The notes beneath the pieces are model-generated. The model was not told the DNA's origin. It searched no databases and saw only the letters and a list, made by a program, of their open reading frames with translations. From Bacteroidales bacterium (GTDB taxonomy: Bacteria; Bacteroidota; Bacteroidia; Bacteroidales; FEN-979): DNA of 64,000 nucleotides. The stretch is from NCBI GenBank assembly GCA_023231065.1, contig JALNWE010000006.1, forward strand, positions 1 through 64,000, in the 5' to 3' direction. The position numbers and the translations under genes are program-made. Within the stretch, counting starts at the first letter, position 1. Every line of letters begins with the position of its first letter. Of this stretch, positions 17,725-25,464 are shown piece by piece.

Positions 17725-18816
17725 TTAAAACCCCGAACTGACTGTATGATGCCTCTTCCCATCCTTGTATGCAACAACAAATGCATCGTGGATCCCTTTT
17801 TGCAACATCGCATCACGGGTTGATTTCGCGGAATTAAGCGTAGTAAAAACCCCAATGATATAGCGGGATATATTTCCTTCCTTTTCACGGACTACCGGTT
17901 GTTTGATCTTATATTTTTTGCGGATCCATTCGGCGCTGTAATGATGCTTTTCGAATGCAAAAATCTGGACTGTGTAAACATAAGTTTCATTCTCTGCATA
18001 AACCGGTTGGTTTGCAGGCTCAGGGGATGCGATACGGGCCTCTGACGGAGTCCTGCTGACGGTCGTTGAAAAATAAGGATAATCAAGCAATTTCTGCGAC
18101 CTGGATGCCCTCTGACCAAGATTAAAAGTAACTCCAATTGCCAGATAATCATAAAAATCAAATTTGAATCCTCCGGTTGTCTGATCCAAAAGGTCAGAAG
18201 TAACCATCCTGAAAGTCCATTCAAGATTCAGATCTAACTTATCAGTAATACAGTAAGCGCCTCCCAGACCAAAAGGTACGACTGCTGCAGTTCTCCATCG
18301 TCTCGGGTCAGGATGTGAACTGACGACGGCATCGTCAACAAGATCTTGCTGTAAGGTATTCCAGTTTGTAACTCCCACACCTAGGGTTCCGTAAATAAAA
18401 AACTTCCGGGATGGTTTATACTTTGAAATTAAATTCGAAAAATTAATAGTACCATTGACATTAATCTCAAAAAAACCTCCCCTGAACTTTTTAAGGACAG
18501 GATTTGAATCGACATTGGTCTCTTTGTTCCCATTTATTCCTCCCGCCAAAACCTGGCCCCTTACACCAAATACTGGAGTGATTTGACGACTCAGGAAAAG
18601 TCCTCCTGCAATGCTAACGCTCCCGGAAATGCCAATTTTGTATTTATTTAGATCACCATAAAAAAAGTCAGGACCGATGCTAACTCCAACCTGCCATCGA
18701 CTAAAGCCGGAAGAAGTTTGAGAATTATGAGATTTATCTTCCTGTGCAAAAGATCCGCCGGTGAAAAAAAACAAAATGAAAAAAAAGACAATATCCTTCT
18801 TTCTATAACCTGACAT
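17725..18816 (-). CDS. Outer-membrane beta-barrel protein with C-terminal SPOR domain
   Basis: Exported protein of 363 aa. A signal peptide (about 1-24, ending SFAQ) is followed by a beta-strand-rich barrel-like region (about 35-235: VGVSIGPDFFYGDLNKYKIG, FFIYGTLGVGV, DLNLEWTFRMV), a linker, then a SPOR-type peptidoglycan-binding domain (about 277-355: YVYTVQIFAF, SRYIIGVFTTLNSAKSTRD, HDAFVVAYKDGKR). SPOR domains bind denuded glycan strands, so the protein may anchor the outer membrane to the wall. GTG at 18819 is immediately before the ATG at 18816, which is preferred. The following gene is a paralog without the SPOR tail. Confidence 0.82.
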   Translation of the reverse strand: MSGYRKKDIVFFFILFFFTGGSFAQEDKSHNSQTSSGFSRWQVGVSIGPDFFYGDLNKYKIGISGSVSIAGGLFLSRQITPVFGVRGQVLAGGINGNKETNVDSNPVLKKFRGGFFEINVNGTINFSNLISKYKPSRKFFIYGTLGVGVTNWNTLQQDLVDDAVVSSHPDPRRWRTAAVVPFGLGGAYCITDKLDLNLEWTFRMVTSDLLDQTTGGFKFDFYDYLAIGVTFNLGQRASRSQKLLDYPYFSTTVSRTPSEARIASPEPANQPVYAENETYVYTVQIFAFEKHHYSAEWIRKKYKIKQPVVREKEGNISRYIIGVFTTLNSAKSTRDAMLQKGIHDAFVVAYKDGKRHHTVSSGF

Positions 18817-18836
18817 CACCTGGATTAATTGATAAT

Positions 18837-18844
18837 CAAATTTA
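18837..18844 (-). promoter_or_regulatory. Candidate -7 element for the SPOR-domain barrel gene
   Basis: The minus strand reads TAAATTTG. The transcript would start near 18830, leaving about 14 nt before the ATG. The paralogous gene at 19634 has the same octamer at the same relative place. Confidence 0.5.
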
Positions 18845-18938
18845 TAATGATTGAATTTAAAAATACAGGAATAGAAATATTTTATTTGAACATCTTGTTA
18901 ACAAGTTAAAGAAAAATTACCGATTGACAAAAAGAAGA

Positions 18939-19634
18939 TCATTTTTCCTGTTTTTGAAACATATCTTTCAATTGATTGAAATTTAGGGATATCCAGAAAG
19001 AGAGATAGCTATTATAATCAAATTTTGCACTTGCTGTCCACTGATCAAGCTTATCACTCATAACAACACGCGTTGTCCATTCCAAACCAATATTAAGACG
19101 GTTGCCAAAAGTGTAAAAGGCGCCAAAACCAAAGGGTAAAACAGCAGCAGCATTCAAACCCGAAACATTCTGTCCCCCGACATTACTGGCGCTTGACCAT
19201 GTCATGATTCCCACTCCACCCAGACCATAAACATGAACTTTCCGGAATGGATTATATTTGAGAATTATGTTCGTAAAATCAAAAGTGGCGTTTACAGTAA
19301 AATCAGAGAATACCCCATGAAAATTGTTGTATGGTTCCGGATCACGGACCAGGATCCCTGTTAATCCCCCAATCAGCCATTCACCCCTTAAACCAATGAT
19401 ATTGTTCATCTGCCACGAAACAAAAGCCCCCCCCGCGATGCTGACATTTCGGGAAATACCCGCTTTCGTCTTATTCAGATCACCATAATAGAAATCAGGC
19501 CCTAAAGTTAAACCAACGCACCACCTACCTGGAAATTCATCCCAGGAAAAAAACAAGGTTTGTTGTCCCACTGAAACAAATGAGATCGAAAGGAAGAACA
19601 TACAAAAAACTGCCTGCTTTTTAACAGCGCTCAT
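18939..19634 (-). CDS. Outer-membrane beta-barrel protein (paralog lacking SPOR)
   Basis: Exported protein of 231 aa with a signal peptide (about 1-24, CMFFLSISFVSVGQQ) and a barrel-like body. It is clearly paralogous to the neighbour at 17725-18816: GLTLGPDFYYGDLNKTKAG, VSIAGGAFVSWQ, LRGEWLIGG and LEWTTRVVMSDKLDQW all have counterparts there. It ends where the neighbour's linker begins, so it has no SPOR domain. The frame is open to 19673, but the ATG at 19634 gives the signal peptide and lies just after a TAAATTTG promoter element at 19649. The exact function is unknown. Confidence 0.8.
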   Translation of the reverse strand: MSAVKKQAVFCMFFLSISFVSVGQQTLFFSWDEFPGRWCVGLTLGPDFYYGDLNKTKAGISRNVSIAGGAFVSWQMNNIIGLRGEWLIGGLTGILVRDPEPYNNFHGVFSDFTVNATFDFTNIILKYNPFRKVHVYGLGGVGIMTWSSASNVGGQNVSGLNAAAVLPFGFGAFYTFGNRLNIGLEWTTRVVMSDKLDQWTASAKFDYNSYLSFWISLNFNQLKDMFQKQEK

Positions 19635-19648
19635 GATAAATTTTTTAT

Positions 19649-19656
19649 CAAATTTA
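19649..19656 (-). promoter_or_regulatory. Candidate -7 element for the short barrel gene
   Basis: The minus strand reads TAAATTTG; expected initiation near 19642, about 8 nt before the ATG at 19634. This supports that start over the upstream one at 19673. Confidence 0.5.
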
Positions 19657-19714
19657 GTCGGTCGAACAATCATTTTGGAAAACAGAAAATTTTTCTATCA
19701 ACATTTTTATCAAC

Positions 19715-19755
19715 CAAAAAAAGCCCCTGACCTTAGAAAGAAGTCAGAGGCTTTT
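19715..19755 (-). terminator. Intrinsic terminator after eno
   Basis: AAAAGCC-CTGAC and GTCAG-GGCTTTT form a stem (roughly 19719-19732 and 19743-19755) with a short loop. On the minus strand the stem is followed by a run of T (19715-19722). It lies just past the eno stop at 19777. Confidence 0.85.
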
Positions 19756-19776
19756 ATTAAAGTTGTTCATTCCAGT

Positions 19777-21066
19777 TTACCGAACGTATTTGAAATCATT
19801 CCCCAAATACTTGGCTGTATCCCCAAGCTGTTCCTCAATGCGAAGAAGTTGATTATATTTAGCAATCCGATCCGTGCGGCAGGCTGATCCGGTCTTGATC
19901 AATCCTGTATTTAAAGCAACTGCCAGATCTGCAATGGTCACATCTTCGGTTTCACCGGAACGATGGCTAATCACTGCCGTATAACTGTTGCGATATGCCA
20001 GATTAACAGCATTGATTGTTTCGCTCAGGGTTCCAATCTGGTTGACTTTTATGAGGATTGAATTAGCGACATTCTTTTTAATTCCTTCCGAGAGACGGTC
20101 AACATTGGTAACGAAAATATCGTCGCCTACCAGCTGAATTTTATTACCCAGTTCTTTGGTCATTAGTTTCCATCCATCCCAATCATCCTCAGCCATTCCA
20201 TCCTCAATTGAAATGATTGGATAACGTTTGACCCAGTCTTTCCAAAAAGATACCATTTCGGCAGGAGTCAACTTATCCCCTGTGGATTTTTTAAAATGGT
20301 AAACATTCTCCTCCGGAATATAATATTCTGAGGAGGCAGGATCAAGGGCGATGTAAATGTCTTTTCCCGGGACATATCCGGCTACTTCAATAGCTTTAAT
20401 AATATACTTGAGCGCTTCTTCATTTGATTTGAGATTAGGTGCAAAACCGCCTTCATCTCCAACGTTTGTAGAATATTTGCTTTTTTTCAAAACATTTTTC
20501 AGGTTATGAAACACTTCCGTTCCCATTCGGATGGCTTCGCTGAATGATGTGGCGCCAACCGGCATGATCATGAATTCCTGAATATCGATGCTGTTATCCG
20601 CATGAGAACCACCATTGAGAATATTCATCATGGGAATTGGAAGTGTTTGTGCAGCCACGCCACCGATATACCGGTATAACTCCTGGCCGGTTACCTGAGC
20701 AGCAGCATGTGCTGTAGCAAGCGATACACCTAAAATGGCATTGGCGCCCAATTTGGATTTGTTGGGTGTTCCATCCAGTTCTATCAATTTGTTATCGATT
20801 TCAATCTGATCGGCGACAAACATTCCCTGGATTTCACCGGCAATAACATTATTCACATTATGTACTGCCTGAAGGACTCCCTTCCCCATATAAAACTTTT
20901 TATCTCCATCCCTAAGCTCGATGGCTTCATGAATTCCCGTGGAAGCCCCTGAAGGAATAGCAGCGCGTCCGATAACCCCACTATCGGTCATAACATCCAC
21001 CTCAATGGTGGGATTCCCACGTGAGTCAAGGATCTGACGGGCATGGGTTGATAATATAGTACTCAT
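19777..21066 (-). CDS. eno: Enolase (phosphopyruvate hydratase)
   Basis: Glycolytic enzyme of 429 aa that converts 2-phosphoglycerate to phosphoenolpyruvate with Mg2+. Seen are the N-terminal ARQILDSRGNPTIEVDV, the NVGDEGGFAPNL loop, metal ligands in SIEDGMAEDDW and LVGDDIFVTN, catalytic Lys in LIKVNQIGT, the SHRSGETED motif and GLIKTGSACRTDR. Length is normal (E. coli 432 aa). It lies downstream of rplQ, separated by a terminator, so it should have its own promoter; no TAnnTTTG element is obvious in the 35 bp before the start. Confidence 0.99.
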   Translation of the reverse strand: MSTILSTHARQILDSRGNPTIEVDVMTDSGVIGRAAIPSGASTGIHEAIELRDGDKKFYMGKGVLQAVHNVNNVIAGEIQGMFVADQIEIDNKLIELDGTPNKSKLGANAILGVSLATAHAAAQVTGQELYRYIGGVAAQTLPIPMMNILNGGSHADNSIDIQEFMIMPVGATSFSEAIRMGTEVFHNLKNVLKKSKYSTNVGDEGGFAPNLKSNEEALKYIIKAIEVAGYVPGKDIYIALDPASSEYYIPEENVYHFKKSTGDKLTPAEMVSFWKDWVKRYPIISIEDGMAEDDWDGWKLMTKELGNKIQLVGDDIFVTNVDRLSEGIKKNVANSILIKVNQIGTLSETINAVNLAYRNSYTAVISHRSGETEDVTIADLAVALNTGLIKTGSACRTDRIAKYNQLLRIEEQLGDTAKYLGNDFKYVR

Positions 21067-21094
21067 AATTATTTTTTTTAGTTTAACAAACTAT

Positions 21095-21134
21095 AAAGAA
21101 AAAAAGGACAACATATTCCGTACGTTATCCTTTT
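21095..21134 (-). terminator. Intrinsic terminator at the end of the ribosomal operon
   Basis: AAAAGGACAAC (21102-21112) pairs with GTTATCCTTTT (21124-21134), with one G-U, around an 11-nt loop. On the minus strand the hairpin is followed by a T-rich run. It lies 26 bp beyond the rplQ stop and before the eno start. Confidence 0.8.
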
Positions 21135-21160
21135 ATAAAATTCGAATTTTTTAGATTTGT

Positions 21161-21763
21161 TTATTCTTCTGGTTTTTCTTCAGCAGGAGTAGAATTGACT
21201 TCAGGTTCAATGGCATCAGAAGGTGCATTATCTGCTTTGATAGGTTTACCCTCAGCTTTAGCCGGTTTTTCTTTGGCGGGTTTTTCTACTTTGGCAGGTT
21301 TTTCTTCAGTTTGTTCAGATGTTTCAGCGCCTTTTTTCTTAGCCACTCCCCGTCTTCTACGGGTCGTTTTAGTCTTTCCTTCATCCCTTGTTGAAAGCAT
21401 AATTTCGTTGTAATCAACCAATTCGATCATACACATTTCAGCATTATCACCAAATCTGTTTCCTGTCTTCAGGATACGGGTATAACCGCCTGGGCGTTCC
21501 ATGATTTTTTTAGATATTTCACGGAAAAGCTCAGTCACAGCTTCTTTATTTTGCAGATAGCCAAACACCATACGGCGCGAATGGGTAGTATCTTCTTTCG
21601 ATTTAGTGATCAACGGTTCCACAAAAATCCTTAAGGCTTTTGCTTTGGCAACAGTTGTATGTATCCTTTTATGAATGATCAGGGAGGCAGCCATATTTGA
21701 CAGCATAGCCTTGCGGTGCGCACTTTTACGTCCTAAATGATTAATTTTCTTCTGGTGTCTCAT
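21161..21763 (-). CDS. rplQ: 50S ribosomal protein L17 with C-terminal extension
   Basis: The N-terminal 120 residues are a standard L17 (MRHQKKINHLGRKSAHRKAM, HTTVAKAKALRIFVEPLIT, FGDNAEMCMIELVDYNE). The remaining 80 residues are an extension: a basic KTKTTRRRRGVAKKK patch, then KPAKVEKPAKEKPAKAE-type repeats and an acidic end. L17 lies near the peptide exit tunnel. Extended L17 is known in Bacteroidota, but the tail's role is not established. The gene starts 5 bp after rpoA and is the last of the operon. Confidence 0.97.
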   Translation of the reverse strand: MRHQKKINHLGRKSAHRKAMLSNMAASLIIHKRIHTTVAKAKALRIFVEPLITKSKEDTTHSRRMVFGYLQNKEAVTELFREISKKIMERPGGYTRILKTGNRFGDNAEMCMIELVDYNEIMLSTRDEGKTKTTRRRRGVAKKKGAETSEQTEEKPAKVEKPAKEKPAKAEGKPIKADNAPSDAIEPEVNSTPAEEKPEE

Positions 21764-21768
21764 TGCAA

Positions 21769-22761
21769 TTAATCCTTATCTAATTTATATTTCGTCGTAT
21801 TCATTCCAAATTCCAGACCTTTTGATTTCACGAGTTCTTCCAACTCCGTCAGGGATTTTTTTCCAAAATTACGGAACTTCAGCAGATCGTTTTTATTAAA
21901 GGCTACGAGATCTCCAAGGGTCTCCACATCAGCGGCTTTCAGACAATTCAAAGCCCTGACCGAAAGGTCCATATCAACAAGCTTTGTTTTCAGGAGTTGA
22001 CGTATGTGCAGCGAAGTCTCATCAAACTCCTCTGCCACAGTCTTTTCCGCCGAATCAAGTGTAATCTTTTCATCCGAAAACAGCATGAAATGGTGAATCA
22101 GAATTTTAGCTGCTTCTTTAAGGGCATTTTTGGGATGGATTGATCCGTCCGTAATCACCTCTATCAACAATTTTTCGTAATCGGTTTTCTGCTCTACCCT
22201 GAAATTTTCGATAGTGAAGGTCACATTTTTAATCGGGGTATGTATCGAATCGATGGCAATCCTCCCCAGGGATGAGCTCAACGTTTTATTTTCTTCAGCC
22301 GGTATATACCCTCTGCCTTTATCAATGGATAACTCAACCGTCAACTTCACGGAAGCTTCCATGTGACAGATTACCACTTCGGGGTTAAGCACCTGGAATA
22401 CGGAGAGGAACTTATTGATATCACCAGCTTTGAATTCCTTCTGCTGGCCGATGATCACTGTTACCTTTTCCGAATTTTCATTTTCTATCAGCCGTTTAAA
22501 GCGAATCTGTTTAAGGTTGAGAATGATCTCTGTGACATCCTCAATAACCCCTTTAATTGTCGAAAATTCCTGTTCAACTCCTTCAATTTTAACCGAAGTG
22601 ATGGCAAAGCCTTCCAAGGAGGAAAGCAAAATCCTTCTCAGTGCGTTACCAATGGTCACACCAAAGCCAGGTTCTAATGGACGAAATTCGAACAGGCCGC
22701 GGCAATCATCGGCTTCAACCATGATCACCTTATCTGGTTTCTGGAACGGTAATATTGCCAT
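21769..22761 (-). CDS. rpoA: DNA-directed RNA polymerase subunit alpha
   Basis: RNA polymerase alpha of 330 aa (E. coli 329). The N-terminal domain has the dimerisation region FEFRPLEPGFGVTIGNALRR and LLSSLEGFAITSVKIEGV; a linker around 240 leads to the C-terminal helix-hairpin-helix domain (LSVRALNCLKAADVETLGDL, LRNFGKKSLTELEELV) that contacts UP elements and activators. It is in its normal place between rpsD and rplQ. Confidence 0.99.
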   Translation of the reverse strand: MAILPFQKPDKVIMVEADDCRGLFEFRPLEPGFGVTIGNALRRILLSSLEGFAITSVKIEGVEQEFSTIKGVIEDVTEIILNLKQIRFKRLIENENSEKVTVIIGQQKEFKAGDINKFLSVFQVLNPEVVICHMEASVKLTVELSIDKGRGYIPAEENKTLSSSLGRIAIDSIHTPIKNVTFTIENFRVEQKTDYEKLLIEVITDGSIHPKNALKEAAKILIHHFMLFSDEKITLDSAEKTVAEEFDETSLHIRQLLKTKLVDMDLSVRALNCLKAADVETLGDLVAFNKNDLLKFRNFGKKSLTELEELVKSKGLEFGMNTTKYKLDKD

Positions 22762-22819
22762 ATTATTCTTTTTTGGTTTTATTATGGATGGGAAATCAAT
22801 TGACCTCCCTGACTAATCA

Positions 22820-23425
22820 TTACTTAGAATATAACTCAACGATAAGCTGCTCCCGGATATTTTCAGGTATCTGATCACGTTCCGGATAGCTCATAAATTT
22901 GCCGGTCATCATGGCGCTGTCCCATTCCATCCAGGGATATTGATTGCTCCTGCCTGCCAAAGAATTGGTGATTACTTCCAGTGATTTTGAACGTTCCCTG
23001 ACCGAGATAATGTCTCCGGGGCGAAGTTCGAAGGAAGGGATATTAACAACTTTACCATTTACCATGATATGCCGGTGACCGATGAGCTGACGTGCGCCAT
23101 CACGCGTCGGTGAAATACCGAGCCGAAAGACCACATTATCAAGCCTGGACTCAATCAATTGTAACAAAACAACCCCTGTGATCCCTCCCTTACGGGCTGC
23201 TTTCAAAAAGGTATTCTTAAACTGGCGCTCTAAAATGCCATAGGTATATTTAGCCTTCTGCTTTTCAGTTAGCTGAGTACCATATTCTGATGTCTTGGCA
23301 CGACGTTTTGTCTGGCCATGCATACCCGGTGGATAATTCTTTTTCTCGTAACTTTTATCAGGTCCATAAATAGGATCCCTGAACCTTCTTGCAATCTTGG
23401 ATTTCGGACCAATGTATCTTGCCAT
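22820..23425 (-). CDS. rpsD: 30S ribosomal protein S4
   Basis: S4 of 201 aa, a 16S rRNA 5'-domain primary binder and translational regulator in many bacteria. Seen are ARYIGPKSKIARRFR, the basic linker KRRAKTSEYGTQL and the S4 RNA-binding domain (ESRLDNVVFRLGI, ARQLIGHRHIMVNGKVVNIP). The N-terminal zinc-binding cysteines of some S4 proteins are absent. It is 57 bp after rpsK. Confidence 0.98.
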   Translation of the reverse strand: MARYIGPKSKIARRFRDPIYGPDKSYEKKNYPPGMHGQTKRRAKTSEYGTQLTEKQKAKYTYGILERQFKNTFLKAARKGGITGVVLLQLIESRLDNVVFRLGISPTRDGARQLIGHRHIMVNGKVVNIPSFELRPGDIISVRERSKSLEVITNSLAGRSNQYPWMEWDSAMMTGKFMSYPERDQIPENIREQLIVELYSK

Positions 23426-23482
23426 GGTAATTGATATATTTTCTGTTATTTTATTCTTTTTCCTTTTATGTCCCGGGATAGA

Positions 23483-23872
23483 TTAAACTCTCCGGCGTTT
23501 TGGCGGACGACATCCGTTGTGAGGAAGCGGAGTGATATCCACAATTTCCATTACTTCTATGCCAGCCGTATGGAGGGTCCTGATGGCTGATTCGCGACCT
23601 GCGCCTGGCCCTTTAATAAAAACCTTGACCTTACGCAGTCCTAAATCATAAGCTACCTTCGATGCATCCTGCGCCGCCATTTGTGCGGCATAGGGAGTAT
23701 TCTTTTTCGAACCTTTGAAGCCCATCTTGCCCGCGGAGGACCAACTAATAACCTGACCACTGTTGTTTGTTAACGTAATGATAAGGTTGTTGAAAGAAGC
23801 GTTAACAAAAGCTTTTCCAATCGTGTCAACTTTAACAACCCTTTTCTTTGAACTTTTTTCAGTCTTTGCCAT
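23483..23872 (-). CDS. rpsK: 30S ribosomal protein S11
   Basis: S11 of 129 aa, part of the 30S platform near the Shine-Dalgarno cleft. It shows ASFNNLIITLTNNSGQVISW, the GSKKNTPYAAQMAA segment and the C-terminal HNGCRPPKRRRV. Length equals E. coli S11. It follows rpsM by 27 bp. Confidence 0.99.
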   Translation of the reverse strand: MAKTEKSSKKRVVKVDTIGKAFVNASFNNLIITLTNNSGQVISWSSAGKMGFKGSKKNTPYAAQMAAQDASKVAYDLGLRKVKVFIKGPGAGRESAIRTLHTAGIEVMEIVDITPLPHNGCRPPKRRRV

Positions 23873-23899
23873 ATTTTATTTAAATAGGTGCATTTACAA

Positions 23900-24280
23900 T
23901 TAACCTTTTGTCGCTTTTTTCTTGTTGGCAACAGTCTTTTTCCTGCCTTTCCTTGTCCGGGCATTATTCTTGGTACTTTGACCGCGCGTGGGCAATCCCA
24001 AACGATGACGAATTCCACGATAGCAACCGATATCCATCAATCGTTTTATGTTCATCTGGACCTCTGAACGAAGGGCCCCTTCAATCTTGAAATTATCATT
24101 TATGATGGTACGGATTTTATTCTGTTCCTCATCATTCCAGTCCTGAACTTTTTTATTCCACTCAACGCCTGCCAACGTCAGAATCTTTTGGGCTGTACTT
24201 CTGCCAATTCCAAAAATATATGTCAGCCCTATTTCACCTTGTTTATTTTTAGGTAGGTCAATACCTGCAATTCTGGCCAT
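23900..24280 (-). CDS. rpsM: 30S ribosomal protein S13
   Basis: S13 of 126 aa, in the 30S head where it contacts the P-site tRNA and 50S. It shows ARIAGIDLPKNKQGEIGLTY, the helix-two-turn-helix region, YRGIRHRLGLPTRGQ and the basic C-terminal tail GRKKTVANKKKATKG. It lies 28 bp after rpmJ. Confidence 0.99.
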   Translation of the reverse strand: MARIAGIDLPKNKQGEIGLTYIFGIGRSTAQKILTLAGVEWNKKVQDWNDEEQNKIRTIINDNFKIEGALRSEVQMNIKRLMDIGCYRGIRHRLGLPTRGQSTKNNARTRKGRKKTVANKKKATKG

Positions 24281-24308
24281 AATAATCCAATTTTATGTTT
24301 ATGAAATC

Positions 24309-24425
24309 TTAACCTTGTCTTTGTTTGAATTTAGGGTTCTTCTTATTGATAACATATAATTTCCCCTTTCTGCGAACGATTTTACAATCTACAGACCTTT
24401 TTTTGATGGATGCTCTTACTTTCAT
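24309..24425 (-). CDS. rpmJ: 50S ribosomal protein L36 (zinc-independent form)
   Basis: A 38-codon gene. The minus strand translates as MKVRASIKKRSVDCKIVRRK then GKLYVINKKNPKFKQRQG, a complete L36 of the usual 38 aa. Only one of the four zinc-ribbon ligands (Cys14) is kept; the others are replaced, so this is the C-minus type that does not need zinc. It sits in its canonical place between infA and rpsM, with an ATG 18 bp from the infA stop. Confidence 0.97.
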   Translation of the reverse strand: MKVRASIKKRSVDCKIVRRKGKLYVINKKNPKFKQRQG

Positions 24426-24443
24426 GTTACGTTTACTTTAGTT

Positions 24444-24662
24444 CTATTGATATCTGAACGTAATTCTACCTTTTGTCAAATCATAAGGTGACATTTCGAT
24501 CCTGACTTTATCTCCGGGCAAAATTTTAATATAATGCATTCGCATCTTACCGGAAATGTGTGCCGTGATCACGTGCCCGTTTTCTAATTCCACGCGGAAC
24601 ATGGCATTACCCAGGGATTCGATAACAGTGCCGTCTTGCTGTATTGAAGATTGTTTTGCCAT
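24444..24662 (-). CDS. infA: Translation initiation factor IF-1
   Basis: IF-1 of 72 aa, the usual length. It is an S1-like OB fold (MAKQSSIQQDGTVIESLGNA, HISGKMRMHYIKILPGDKVR, LTKGRITFRYQ) that blocks the 30S A site during initiation. The frame remains open upstream to 24743 inside map, but the ATG at 24662 gives the family N-terminus, 1 bp after the map stop. Confidence 0.98.
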   Translation of the reverse strand: MAKQSSIQQDGTVIESLGNAMFRVELENGHVITAHISGKMRMHYIKILPGDKVRIEMSPYDLTKGRITFRYQ

Positions 24663-24663
24663 T

Positions 24664-25461
24664 TTATATACTTCTTGGTCCGAGTACTTCTTCAATATAA
24701 CGAAAAGTGGAAAGTACATCCGCTTTATCTTTGTTGACGGCAACAGTCAACTCAAAATGTGCCGAAGGTTTCCTGTCAGCCGTACGGATCGTCCACCCGT
24801 CATGCGATTGAACAACTGATTTTGTACCCAAATTGATCATAGGTTCAATACAAAATGTCATTCCTGAGGTAAGTTTTATTCCGGAACCTCTCTTCCCATA
24901 ATTCGGAATATCTGGTTTTTCGTGCAATTCCTTACCTATACCATGTCCAACAAGCTCTCTAACTACCGAATAACCAAACGATTCCACATAATTCTGTACG
25001 GCAGCGCCAATATCGCCAACACGTTTTCCGGAAACAGCCAGATCAATAGCCAGGAAAAGTGATTCTTTGGTTCGTTTCAGTAAATTTAGAACCTCAGTAT
25101 CTACTTCACCAACAGGAAAAGTGTATGCCGAATCGCCGTTATAGCCATTTTTCTGGCATCCGCAGTCGATCGAAACTATATCACCATTTTTAAGAACTCT
25201 TTCACCCGGAAATCCATGTACTACTTCTTCGTTCGTCGAGATACACAGGGTAGCCGGGAACCCTCTGTACCCTTTAAATCCGGGCACTGCACCTTCCGAC
25301 CGGATAAAATCTTCAGCTATTTTGTCAAGTGTTATCGTTTTAACACCAGGTTGAATATATTTTGCAACTTCAGCAATGGTCTTACTTACGATAGTCCCAT
25401 TTTCCCTCAGTAATTCAATTTCTTCTGCTGATTTTTCTAAAACTTGTTGTTTACTAAACAT
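24664..25461 (-). CDS. map: Methionine aminopeptidase, type I
   Basis: Enzyme of 265 aa that removes the initiator methionine. The pita-bread fold ligands are all visible: Asp in SIDCGCQKNGYNGDSAY (two Asp), His in VGHGIGKELHEKPDIPNYG, Glu in FCIEPMINLG and Glu in HFELTVAV. Length matches E. coli (264 aa). Its position between secY and infA is common in Bacteroidota and Firmicutes. Confidence 0.98.
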   Translation of the reverse strand: MFSKQQVLEKSAEEIELLRENGTIVSKTIAEVAKYIQPGVKTITLDKIAEDFIRSEGAVPGFKGYRGFPATLCISTNEEVVHGFPGERVLKNGDIVSIDCGCQKNGYNGDSAYTFPVGEVDTEVLNLLKRTKESLFLAIDLAVSGKRVGDIGAAVQNYVESFGYSVVRELVGHGIGKELHEKPDIPNYGKRGSGIKLTSGMTFCIEPMINLGTKSVVQSHDGWTIRTADRKPSAHFELTVAVNKDKADVLSTFRYIEEVLGPRSI

Positions 25462-25464
25462 ACA

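Noticed and set aside
21240..21330. Short repeated DNA resembling a repeat array
   Set aside because: It is the codon-level image of the KPAK repeats of L17, not spaced direct repeats as in CRISPR.
22415..22816. 133-aa open frame on the plus strand
   Set aside because: Antisense to rpoA, which is certain.
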